DNA of 6,098 nucleotides from Verrucomicrobiales bacterium. GTDB lineage: Bacteria; Verrucomicrobiota; Verrucomicrobiia; Verrucomicrobiales; DEV007. Positions 1 through 6,098 of the stretch are shown piece by piece. Positions within the stretch are counted from its first letter, which is position 1; each line of letters opens with the position of its first letter. The notes beneath the pieces are model-generated. The model ran no database searches and had not been told where the DNA came from. It saw only the letters and a list, made by a program, of their open reading frames with translations. The stretch is taken from assembly GCA_022424805.1 (NCBI GenBank), contig JAKMGR010000048.1, positions 1 to 6,098 on the forward strand, in the 5' to 3' direction. The position numbers and the translations under genes were made by a program.

Positions 1-431
1 CCAAGCGAGAAACCGATCCGGCGACGACCTATCGGGAGTTCCTCAAGCAATACGCGAAAGAATTTCGAGCAATCGGCGCGCGGCCCATTCTCGTCAGTTC
101 AGTGACTCGGCGGGATTTTACTGGAGAAGGAAAGATCCGAATCGATCAACCGGGACCGGATGCAACCGGGGCGAGGGCGACCCGCCCTCTCAAACCGTGG
201 GCCGAGGCGACAAAAGCTGTCGCGGAAGAAGTAAAGGCCCCCTTCATCGATCTCTATCATGCCAGCGTCACGTATCATAACAGGATCGGCAAAGCAGCCA
301 GCCAAGAGTTCAGCCCGAAGGAAGGCGACATCACCCATTTCAATGAAGCGGGGGCCGAGGCGATTGCAGGATTGGTGATTGCGGGCGTGAAAGAAAGCGT
401 GCCGGAGCTAGCAAAGGCGCTACGAAAGTAG
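1..431 (+). CDS. SGNH/GDSL hydrolase, rhamnogalacturonan acetylesterase-like (CE12 type), C-terminal part
   Basis: The gene enters from the left edge; its first complete codon is at base 3 and it ends with TAG at 429-431, giving about 142 residues. The usual N-terminal GDS block with the catalytic Ser is outside the window. Visible are a beta-strand block ending in PILVSSVTRR (about residues 31-40), a PLIDL-like strand (APFIDLYHAS), and the C-terminal block GDITHFNEAGAEAIA. In that block the Asp at 327-329 and His at 336-338 make the Asp-x-x-His pair of the SGNH catalytic triad. The VTRRxF element and the SPKEGDITHFN ending are typical of rhamnogalacturonan acetylesterases, which remove acetyl groups from pectin backbone. 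That substrate is inferred from family resemblance; another carbohydrate esterase is possible. A GTG at 102 is internal (Val in SSVTRR), not the start. Such enzymes are usually exported, but the signal region is not in view. Confidence 0.85.
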   Translation, partial: KRETDPATTYREFLKQYAKEFRAIGARPILVSSVTRRDFTGEGKIRIDQPGPDATGARATRPLKPWAEATKAVAEEVKAPFIDLYHASVTYHNRIGKAASQEFSPKEGDITHFNEAGAEAIAGLVIAGVKESVPELAKALRK

Positions 432-791
432 AATTCCAAAGCAGCGGTGACTACCAGTCTCCATCACGCACCCAGATATTCCGCAGCGATACGGGCCCGT
501 GATTGCCCTAGATCGAGAAAGGCGCTTCGGCGACTTCGCCCTCTTTCCCTCCGCGTGTTGGACCAGTGCAGGTCACATCTCTCTGGATAACGACTCCATT
601 GAGCTTCCGCATCGCCCGAAGCACCCACTGAGCGAGAGCAGGAGTAAAGCAGAACGGAGACATTTCATTCGATCCGCCTGCCCGAACCGACCTTCCATCA
701 GCGAGCGCTTTCGTTTCAATGATCGGGTGTTGGCACAAAAGCGACCAATTCCAAGACTCGCTTTTTCCCGCTCACGGACGTATCCTTTCCT
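432..791. other. 360-bp gap without a supportable gene; probable msrA upstream region
   Basis: Open frames exist on both strands here (for example 499-798 + and 508-738 -). Their translations show no recognisable family, low-information composition and no ribosome binding site, so I do not call them. Small secondary-structure signals are present: a 10-bp palindrome ACGGGCCCGT at 491-500, and a short hairpin GGCG-ACTT-CGCC at about 529-540 whose flanks GAAAG/CTTTC can also pair. The latter could be part of a terminator for the esterase gene but has no clear T-run. A TTGGCA hexamer at 730-735 resembles a -35 box, but the sequence 17 bp on (AAGACT) is a poor -10. No tRNA (including selC), riboswitch or repeat was recognised. 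Confidence 0.5.
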
Positions 792-1499
792 ATGTTAACG
801 AGTTCGAGAAAAAAGGACGTAATTCCTCTGCCTGTCGAAAATGGCGTGGTTTCCGCAACAGCGCTGACTTTCGATCGTGAGACATCGGAACGAAAATTTG
901 AGACTGCGACCTACGGAATTGGATGATTCTGGGGACCTGACTCCCAGTTTGGGAGTCTCGATGGAATCCTCCGCGTCCGGGCGGGCTACTGTGGTGGCGA
1001 CAAGGAAGCGCCAACCTATTACGATCTGGTCGATCACACCGAGGCGATCTCGCTCGATTATGATCCCGAAATCATTCGCTACGAGGACCTGCTCGACATC
1101 TTCTGGAGAAACCACAATCCCGCGCGCAACCAGCCAAAGCGCCAGTATTGGAACGCGGTCTTCTATCGCGACGAAAATCAGCGCATCGCGGCTGAGGAGT
1201 CCAGGGAGAAGATCGCATCGGCTATCGGCAAAGTGGAAACTGAAATTATCCCGGTGAAAGAATTCACCTACGCCGAAGGCTACCACCAGAAATACTACCT
1301 CACCCAGTTTCGCGAGTTGCGTTCCTTTCTGGAAGCAAACTATCCTGACACGAAGTCGCTCGCCGATTCGACAGTCGCAGCGCGACTAAACGCGGCCCTG
1401 TTTTCCGGATTCGGCAAACCGAGACGCCTCATCGAAGCCGAGATTGATGGGTATGATCTGCCCGACGATCTTCGCAAAATTGTACTCGAGAGAGTCTGA
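792..1499 (+). CDS. msrA: Peptide-methionine (S)-S-oxide reductase MsrA, predicted selenoprotein (UGA = Sec45)
   Basis: MsrA reduces methionine-S-sulfoxide in proteins and free Met. Reading through the TGA at 924-926 gives 235 residues, ending at TGA 1497-1499. The active-site block reads TYGIG-U-FWGPD, with U45 replacing the catalytic Cys of GCFWG. Downstream are GYCGG (65-69), APTYYDL with Tyr76 and DHTE with Glu84 (equivalents of E. coli Tyr82 and Glu94), DYDP (89-92), FWRNHNP (104-110), RQY with Tyr119 (E. coli Tyr134), and [10 protein letters not shown] (161-170). A helical extension of about 65 residues follows. This pattern matches the DHTE-type MsrA subgroup. The only Cys is Cys67; there is no C-terminal recycling Cys pair. 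There is no signal peptide, so it is probably cytoplasmic. ATG 792 is the first start in frame but lacks a Shine-Dalgarno sequence; a purine run AAAAGGA at 811-817 lies inside, so the exact start is uncertain. A sequencing error or inactivating mutation is the alternative to Sec, but the intact flanking frame and hairpin argue against it. Confidence 0.88.
924..926 (+). other. In-frame TGA at the MsrA catalytic position, predicted selenocysteine codon
   Basis: The codon lies between Gly44 (921-923) and Phe46 (927-929), in the place of the nucleophilic Cys of the GCFWG motif. The same msrA frame later ends at a TGA (1497-1499), and the helicase and receiver genes here also end in TGA. A general reassignment of TGA is therefore unlikely, and local recoding is the better explanation. 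Confidence 0.85.
925..968 (+). promoter_or_regulatory. Putative bacterial SECIS element in msrA
   Basis: Immediately after the in-frame TGA the RNA can fold into a two-part stem-loop. The apical stem is GACTCCC (939-945) paired perfectly with GGGAGTC (951-957) around the 5-nt loop AGTTT (946-950), which carries the GU expected in bacterial SECIS loops. A lower stem pairs GATTC (925-929), including the last two bases of the TGA, with GAATC (964-968). The two stems are separated by an asymmetric internal loop. Twenty bases separate the TGA from the loop G, close to the spacing in E. coli fdhF. No bulged U is seen in the apical stem, unlike fdhF. In bacteria this element binds SelB carrying Sec-tRNA. 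The selA/selB/selC/selD genes are not in this window. Confidence 0.8.
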
Positions 1500-1551
1500 T
1501 TGGCCTGAATCGGAAATCGCGGGTCCAGCCAATGCCAGCAACAATGACCTC

Positions 1552-3747
1552 ATGTTCTGGTCACGTATCCGCTTTGCCCTCGTTTTTCTGTTCATCTTCA
1601 TGCACGGTATCGAGATGATTGATGCCGAAGAGGGCCGCGTTCGCAAACCGCTGCCCTCGCCAGAGGAAATTGCGAAGTTGCCGAAAGATGGCGGGGAGGG
1701 GTTTAACCGACTCGTCTTTGAAAAAAGCCCCTACCTTCTCCAGCACGCTCGCAATCCCATAGATTGGCGGCCCTGGGGCGAAGAGGCCTTTGCCAAAGCC
1801 AGGGCCGAGGGGAAACCTGTCTTTCTTTCGATTGGCTACACAACCTGCCACTGGTGCCACGTAATGGAGCACGAATCATTCGAAGACGATGAAGTCGCAG
1901 CTCTAATCAACGAGCGCTTCATTCCCGTCAAAGTCGATCGCGAGGAGCGGCCAGACATTGACGAGGTCTACATGCAGATCACACAGGGAATTACAGGAGG
2001 CGGAGGCTGGCCCATGACGGTCGCGCTGACTCCTGACAAACACGCCTTTTTCGCAGGCACCTATTTCCCAAAGGAGTCCGTCGCCGGTCGGCCGGGTATC
2101 AAACGTGTTGTCACCGAGCTCCACAAAGCCTGGACGGAGCGACGGGAAGAAGTGGAGGAGACTGCTCTGAATATCACGGAGCAACTTGGAGGGCTGATGG
2201 ACTCATCCCCGGGTGGAGAACTCGACCCCTCCGTGATGCATGCCGCATTTCAAGAATTCTCGGAACGCTTTGATGAAAAGAGGGGCGGCTTTGCGGTGCG
2301 ACCCAAATTCCCCGTTCCGCCCAATCTGATGCTCCTGCTGCGCTACTACCATCGCACCGAAAATCCAAAGGCCCTAGAGATGGTGGAGAAAACCCTGACA
2401 GAAATGCATCGCGGAGGAATCTACGATCATGTTGGCTTCGGCATTCACCGCTACTCGACCGACCCGGAATGGCTCGTTCCTCATTTCGAGAAAATGCTCT
2501 ACGATCAGGCTCTGGTGACGATGGCTTGCGTTGAAGCATGGCACGTGACGGGAAAAGAGCGCTACGCGCAGACCGCCCGAGAAATCCTGACCTACGTTGA
2601 GCGTAATATGACCAGTCCGGAGGGTGGGTTCTATTCGGCCGAAGATGCCGACAGCGAGGGCGAGGAAGGAAAATTCTACGTCTGGTCAAACGACGAGGTG
2701 AGAGAGTTACTCGGGGAGGACAGCGCGAAGTTCGTTTTCGAAACGTTTCACTTTGAAGAGGAAGGCAACTTTCTTGAAGAAACGAAGCAGGTAAAAGTCG
2801 GCACGAATATTCCTCACCTCCGGGAAGAACTCTCTGAAGCCGATCATGACCGTTGGGGGCCTCTCCGCGAAAAGCTTTTCGCGGAGAGGGAGAAACGGAT
2901 TCATCCACAAAAAGATGACAAGATCCTGACGGATTGGAATGGCCTCATGATTGCTGCCTATGCCCGTGCCGCGAGGATTCTCGGAGAGGAAAAATACGCA
3001 AAGATTGCTTCGAAAGCAGCCGACTTCGTCCTCGATAAACTGACAACAGGAGACGGGCGACTACTCAAACGCTATCGCCAGGGAGAGGCCGGGCTGACCG
3101 CGCATGCAGAAGACTACGCGTTCATGATCTGGGGCCTTATCGACCTTTACGAAGCGACCTTCGAAGTTCGCTATCTGCAGAAAGCGGTCGAGCTGCAGAA
3201 CTTGATGGATGAGTTTTTCTACGATGAAGAATGCGGCGGCTACTACACCGTCGCCGACGATGCCGAACAGCTCATCGTGCGAGCAAAGAAACTCTATGGC
3301 GGGGCGATTCCCAGTGCGAACTCGGTAACGATAGGCAACCTCTCCCGCCTCCATTGCATGACCGGGAATCCGGAGTACGGCCAGGAGGCCGAGCAACTGC
3401 TCCGCGCTTTCTCAGGTGCGATCTCGAACAGCCCAATGGTGTTTCCGCTGGCCCTGACGGGTCTCGATTTTCACTTCGGGCCATCAAAAGAAATCGTCGT
3501 CAGCGAAGGTGAGAATGTCGAAGAAATGCTATCCGCTCTTCGGACATCGTTTATGCCAAATGCCGTCGTGCTATTGCGCACCGAGGAAAATGCAAAAGAC
3601 CTCGCCAAAGTTGCCCCCTTCACCGAAACCCAAATTGCACAGGACGGAAAAGCGACCGCATACGTCTGCGAAGACTTCGCGTGCCGCGCACCTACAACCG
3701 AGGTGAAAGTGATGCTGGAATATTTGGGGACGGAACCAGATCAATAA
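1552..3747 (+). CDS. DUF255 / YyaL (SPATA20-like) thioredoxin-domain protein, probably exported
   Basis: Bacterial YyaL and human SPATA20/SSP411 belong to this family, whose reaction is not established. It joins an N-terminal thioredoxin-like domain to an (alpha/alpha) barrel resembling N-acylglucosamine 2-epimerases. With ATG 1552 the protein has 731 residues. An N-terminal signal-like segment (about 1-25, core FALVFLFIF) comes first, then the family signature [16 protein letters not shown] (57-72). The redox motif [10 protein letters not shown] follows with Cys99 and Cys102, then [10 protein letters not shown] (128-137) and [11 protein letters not shown] (151-161). Barrel signatures include [18 protein letters not shown] from 285, [19 protein letters not shown] (360-378), [11 protein letters not shown] from 461, AEDYAF and SANSV. 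Earlier in-frame ATGs (1444, 1447, 1453) lie inside msrA; 1552 is preferred because it starts at the signal-like sequence, though no strong Shine-Dalgarno precedes it. It lies 52 bp after msrA in the same direction, so co-transcription is likely. Export to the periplasm is inferred. Confidence 0.88.
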   Translation: MFWSRIRFALVFLFIFMHGIEMIDAEEGRVRKPLPSPEEIAKLPKDGGEGFNRLVFEKSPYLLQHARNPIDWRPWGEEAFAKARAEGKPVFLSIGYTTCHWCHVMEHESFEDDEVAALINERFIPVKVDREERPDIDEVYMQITQGITGGGGWPMTVALTPDKHAFFAGTYFPKESVAGRPGIKRVVTELHKAWTERREEVEETALNITEQLGGLMDSSPGGELDPSVMHAAFQEFSERFDEKRGGFAVRPKFPVPPNLMLLLRYYHRTENPKALEMVEKTLTEMHRGGIYDHVGFGIHRYSTDPEWLVPHFEKMLYDQALVTMACVEAWHVTGKERYAQTAREILTYVERNMTSPEGGFYSAEDADSEGEEGKFYVWSNDEVRELLGEDSAKFVFETFHFEEEGNFLEETKQVKVGTNIPHLREELSEADHDRWGPLREKLFAEREKRIHPQKDDKILTDWNGLMIAAYARAARILGEEKYAKIASKAADFVLDKLTTGDGRLLKRYRQGEAGLTAHAEDYAFMIWGLIDLYEATFEVRYLQKAVELQNLMDEFFYDEECGGYYTVADDAEQLIVRAKKLYGGAIPSANSVTIGNLSRLHCMTGNPEYGQEAEQLLRAFSGAISNSPMVFPLALTGLDFHFGPSKEIVVSEGENVEEMLSALRTSFMPNAVVLLRTEENAKDLAKVAPFTETQIAQDGKATAYVCEDFACRAPTTEVKVMLEYLGTEPDQ
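2860..2889. repeat. Perfect 30-bp palindrome inside the DUF255 gene
   Basis: The left arm CCTCTCCGCGAAAAG (2860-2874) is followed directly by its exact reverse complement CTTTTCGCGGAGAGG (2875-2889). It begins on a codon boundary and covers exactly ten codons, [10 protein letters not shown] (residues 437-446), a region conserved in the family as a LFxxRxKR-like stretch before the [10 protein letters not shown] motif. In mRNA it could form a 13-bp stem with an AGCU loop. Because it is in frame and perfect, the opposite strand encodes the same ten residues. Confidence 0.95.
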
Positions 3748-5675
3748 CGATCACGCCGTCCGCGGTCCGAACGACGGTTGTCTCCACCGCGACCGTCAGG
3801 TCGCCCACCACCTTTACCTCCCCGGTCGGAACGTCCTCCTCCAGATCGTCGGTCATCAGAACGCCGGCCGCCAGAATAGCCACCGCCAGATCTACGGTCA
3901 TCAGAACGTCGGCCACCGGAGTGCCCGCCACCTCCGGAACGACGGTCATCTCTTCGGCCTTTTCCTCCTCCGAATCCGCCGCCGCCACCATCACCTTGGC
4001 CAGGGCCACGATCACGATCAATTTTAAAGCGGTTTCCCCGGAGAGTCGCATTGCTAGCCATGTCGATCGCCTGATCGACACTGTCTTCACGAACTTCGAT
4101 GAGGGTGAAATTCGGCATCAGTCGAATGCGACCAACACTGCCACGCTCAAGATTGCACTCGTTGTGAAGCATCCCGACGATATCACCGGGATTGATGCGA
4201 TCACGTTTTCCGAGACTGAGAAAAAGTTGCACCATTCCCTCCTCTGGTCCGCGTGAGTCATCGCGCCGATCACGAGGTCTGCGCTCGCGTCTTTCTTTTC
4301 GATCCCGCTGCGAATCGTCACGTCGATCCCGCTGTCGCGAAGCTTCGGGATCGTCTTCGATGATGCGCTCCCCTTCGCGTGCCGTCAGCTCTTTGACCAT
4401 TTCGAGAAGTGCACTGGCGATATCTTCCCACTCGTGTTCCAACTCACGCAGGGGCTGGAGAAATTCTACTCGCTCCTCATTCGTTTTATCCTCGCTCAAA
4501 CGCTCGGCGATGCTGGAAAGGAGCTGATCCTGCAAATGGCTGTCGACCTCGTCCTGCGTTGGCACTTCCACTTTCTGAATTTGCTGACGCGTGTATTTTT
4601 CGATCGTGCGGATGCGGTAAGCGTCACGCCCATAGATGAAAGAAACGGCTTTTCCCTCTCGTCCGGCACGTCCCGTTCGACCGACACGGTGAACGTAATC
4701 TTCCGGATCCTGGGGAAGCTCGTAGTTGATCACGAGATCAACATCGTCGACATCGATCCCGCGGGCAGCGACATCTGTTGCGACAAGAACTTCGACTGTG
4801 CCCTCGCGAAACATCCGCAAAACACGCTCGCGCATCGTCTGGGCAATATCGCCATGAAGACGATCTACGGAGTAGCCTCTCGCAAGCAAAGCCTCGGTGC
4901 ATTCATCGACGGACCGTTTCGTATTGCAGAAAATGATCGTGAGTTTCGGCTGCTCCAGGTCGATGATTCGCGAGGTAAGTTCAATGCGGGAACGCTGGCG
5001 CACCTCAAAGCAGATCTGTTCGATCGACTCGACCGTCATCTGCTTGCGTTCGATCTGAATCGATTCCGGTTCGTTGCCAAATTTCTGAATGAGTCGCTCG
5101 ACGGAGCGATTCATCGTTGCCGAGAAAAAGAGCGTCTGGTGCTCTTCCGGAAGCAACTTCAGGATAGACTCCATGTCTTCGGCGAAACCCATGTCAAGCA
5201 TGCGGTCAGCCTCGTCGAGCACAGCAGTCTGAACGCGGGAGAGATCAAGTGCATTGCGCTTAACCAGATCAATCAGGCGGCCTGGAGTTCCGACGACAAC
5301 TTGCGCACCATGCTTCAGCGCTCGGATCTGGCGATCAATCGGGGCACCTCCATAAATCGTCGCCGTTTTCAACCCATGCAATTTCGCAGCAAGTCGCTGG
5401 ATTTCTCCGCAGACCTGCACGGCCAATTCGCGCGTCGGGCAAACCACGAGCATTTGCACATCACGATTTTCCGGATCAACGCGCGTCAAGCCAGCAATGC
5501 CGAAGGCAGCCGTCTTTCCGGATCCTGTCTCGGAGAGGCCAACAAGATCGCGCCCCTCCATTGCAGGAGGAATGGCTGCGGCCTGAATAGCAGATGGAGC
5601 CTCGTATCCAAGATCCGAGACTGCTTGAAGTAATGGCTCGGGCAAACCGAGCTCTGAGAAAGTTTGTTCCGTCAC
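3741..5675 (-). CDS. DEAD-box ATP-dependent RNA helicase with DbpA-type RNA-binding domain and RGG-like tail (DeaD/CsdA-like)
   Basis: This 644-residue protein unwinds or remodels RNA using ATP; DeaD/CsdA relatives act in ribosome assembly, RNA decay and cold adaptation. All core motifs are visible: the Q motif (Phe6, Gln31), motif I SETGSGKT (48-55), PTREL (80-84), GG and TPGR (130-133), DEAD (154-157), SAT (185-187), the RGID block (305-308) and HRVGRTGR (329-336). A charged helical linker (about 390-475) is followed by a DbpA-type RNA-binding fold (about 480-555, [14 protein letters not shown] to GNRFKIDRD). An 88-residue Gly/Arg/Ser/Asp-rich tail (557-644) contains tandem 15-residue units. 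The architecture matches the DeaD/CsdA group; the exact paralogue is uncertain. The start is GTG (5673-5675); an in-frame stop lies 19 bases upstream, and no Shine-Dalgarno is seen. It ends with TGA at 3743-3741, overlapping the convergent DUF255 gene. Confidence 0.95.
   Translation of the reverse strand: MTEQTFSELGLPEPLLQAVSDLGYEAPSAIQAAAIPPAMEGRDLVGLSETGSGKTAAFGIAGLTRVDPENRDVQMLVVCPTRELAVQVCGEIQRLAAKLHGLKTATIYGGAPIDRQIRALKHGAQVVVGTPGRLIDLVKRNALDLSRVQTAVLDEADRMLDMGFAEDMESILKLLPEEHQTLFFSATMNRSVERLIQKFGNEPESIQIERKQMTVESIEQICFEVRQRSRIELTSRIIDLEQPKLTIIFCNTKRSVDECTEALLARGYSVDRLHGDIAQTMRERVLRMFREGTVEVLVATDVAARGIDVDDVDLVINYELPQDPEDYVHRVGRTGRAGREGKAVSFIYGRDAYRIRTIEKYTRQQIQKVEVPTQDEVDSHLQDQLLSSIAERLSEDKTNEERVEFLQPLRELEHEWEDIASALLEMVKELTAREGERIIEDDPEASRQRDRRDDSQRDRKERRERRPRDRRDDSRGPEEGMVQLFLSLGKRDRINPGDIVGMLHNECNLERGSVGRIRLMPNFTLIEVREDSVDQAIDMASNATLRGNRFKIDRDRGPGQGDGGGGGFGGGKGRRDDRRSGGGGHSGGRRSDDRRSGGGYSGGRRSDDRRSGGGRSDRGGKGGGRPDGRGGDNRRSDRGRRDRY
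3834..3920 (-). repeat. Tandem 45-bp repeat coding the helicase RGG-like tail
   Basis: Residues 586-599 and 601-614 of the helicase are identical ([14 protein letters not shown]), a 15-residue period corresponding to 45 bp. Degenerate versions flank it ([11 protein letters not shown] before, [12 protein letters not shown] after). Synonymous differences between the two copies show the duplication is not brand new or that the protein sequence is under selection. Confidence 0.85.
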
Positions 5676-5823
5676 GTCGACAGGAGGTAAGGATCAGATG
5701 GCGGAGGACAGAAATGTCCGATGAGAGAACCCGCCAGCACGGCCTGAAACTACGCCCGATCTTAGAAAGCGAAAGGTAAAGTTCGCGAGACGATCTCGGA
5801 TCTTCTCTCCACGCCTACGACGC
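5676..5823. other. 148-bp gap between the receiver-domain gene and the helicase
   Basis: This is the presumed 5' leader/promoter region of the helicase (minus strand), or a spacer within a minus-strand transcript from the receiver-domain gene. A small hairpin CGAGA-CGA-TCTCG (5786-5798) lies just downstream of the receiver gene's stop; it lacks a clear T-run on the minus strand and is only a weak terminator candidate. A second short hairpin GGAC-AGAAAT-GTCC lies at about 5706-5719. No convincing promoter boxes were identified. Confidence 0.45.
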
Positions 5824-6098
5824 TCAGGAATTAACCTGCAGTCCCTGGTCGAATCGATTTCCTCCTGCTTGCGATCCTGCAGAAGTGTCTCGAGCGGGAT
5901 TGCGACGCGCTCTCTTGAGTTGCTTACCGATCTCACGAGACAGCTCACGAAGATCAAAAGGCTTTGTCAAAAACACATCACTGCCGACAGCAAGCGCATC
6001 GCGTTGCATATCTTCGTCCGCATTTCCCGATGCGGTGATGATGGGGACAGTTGCGACAGGGCTTTCCAGATAGCGGACTTGCTCGACCATCGTGATTC
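5824..6098 (-). CDS. Response-regulator receiver (CheY-like) domain, C-terminal part, cut by the window edge
   Basis: The gene runs leftwards from beyond the right edge and ends with TGA at 5826-5824, leaving about 91 residues. The visible part covers the second half of a receiver domain. It includes MVEQVRYLES (helix 3), the beta-4 strand VPIITASG with the conserved Thr/Ser, an ALAVGSDVFLTKPFD segment with the conserved Lys of the KPF motif, and LRELSREIGKQL (helix 5). The phospho-accepting Asp lies outside the window. The ATG at 6088-6090 is probably an internal Met of the GxxMVEQVR-type helix rather than the start, since the frame stays open to the edge. After the domain only a basic, Ser/Gly-rich tail of about 28 residues follows, with no output domain. 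It could be a single-domain regulator or the C-terminal receiver of a hybrid histidine kinase. Confidence 0.85.
   Translation of the reverse strand, partial: ITMVEQVRYLESPVATVPIITASGNADEDMQRDALAVGSDVFLTKPFDLRELSREIGKQLKRARRNPARDTSAGSQAGGNRFDQGLQVNS

Noticed and set aside
102..431. A complete small gene starting at GTG 102
   Set aside because: The same frame is open to the window edge and encodes esterase core sequence upstream, so the gene is partial and the GTG is an internal Val.
499..798. Possible small proteins on either strand of the 432-791 gap
   Set aside because: No family resemblance, no ribosome binding site, and both strands are open over the same bases.
924..926. TGA as tryptophan or glycine under an alternative genetic code
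   Set aside because: TGA serves as the normal stop of msrA itself, the helicase and the receiver gene, and the family requires Cys/Sec at this place.
795..1286. A 163-codon open frame on the - strand
   Set aside because: It lies antisense to msrA, whose family motifs explain the DNA better.
2174..2908. A 244-codon open frame on the - strand
   Set aside because: It is antisense to the DUF255 gene, with Arg/Ser/Pro-rich composition typical of a shadow frame.
4061..4080. Inverted repeat TGTCGATC-GCCT-GATCGACA
   Set aside because: It lies within the helicase coding sequence (SVDQAID region), and an 8-bp stem is close to chance expectation in 6 kb; no termination context.
4434..5633. A 399-codon open frame on the + strand
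   Set aside because: It is wholly antisense to the helicase core, whose motifs are unambiguous; the antisense translation matches no family I recognise.
5681..5726. A strong Shine-Dalgarno-like AGGAGG on the + strand (5683-5687 region) 9-10 bases before ATG 5698
   Set aside because: The ATG opens only an 8-codon frame ending in TGA, running divergent from the helicase start; chance is the simpler explanation.

Overview
The window looks like chromosomal DNA from a moderately GC-rich Gram-negative bacterium. The mix of a rhamnogalacturonan-acetylesterase-type SGNH hydrolase, an exported DUF255 protein and a long glycine/arginine-tailed DEAD-box helicase would fit the Planctomycetes-Verrucomicrobia group. 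That placement is inference from gene content, not a phylogenetic result. No mobile element, CRISPR array, rRNA or tRNA was seen.

Layout. Bases 1-431 (+) hold the C-terminal end of an SGNH/CE12-type esterase. Bases 432-791 hold no gene I can support. Bases 792-1499 (+) encode a peptide-methionine (S)-S-oxide reductase (MsrA) whose catalytic cysteine codon is an in-frame TGA at 924-926. Fifty-two bases later, 1552-3747 (+) encodes a probably exported DUF255/YyaL-type protein: a thioredoxin-like domain with a CHWC motif followed by an (alpha/alpha) barrel. It meets, tail to tail and overlapping by 7 bp, a DEAD-box RNA helicase with a DbpA-type RNA-binding domain and an RGG-like tail (3741-5675, -). 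Bases 5824-6098 (-) hold the C-terminal part of a response-regulator receiver domain.

The main result is the msrA gene. The reading frame is intact on both sides of the TGA. The TGA sits exactly where GCFWG carries the catalytic Cys. It is followed at bacterial-SECIS spacing by a perfect 7-bp hairpin with an AGTTT loop, plus a 5-bp lower stem starting in the TGA itself. The simplest reading is a selenocysteine-containing MsrA (GUFWG). A gene finder that treats TGA only as stop would miss the active site, calling either a fragment from about base 1233 or an antisense ORF.

Functionally, MsrA repairs methionine sulfoxide and the downstream CHWC protein may also be redox-active, so the pair could form a small oxidative-stress or redox operon. 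The helicase and receiver-domain genes run the other way and look unrelated to it.
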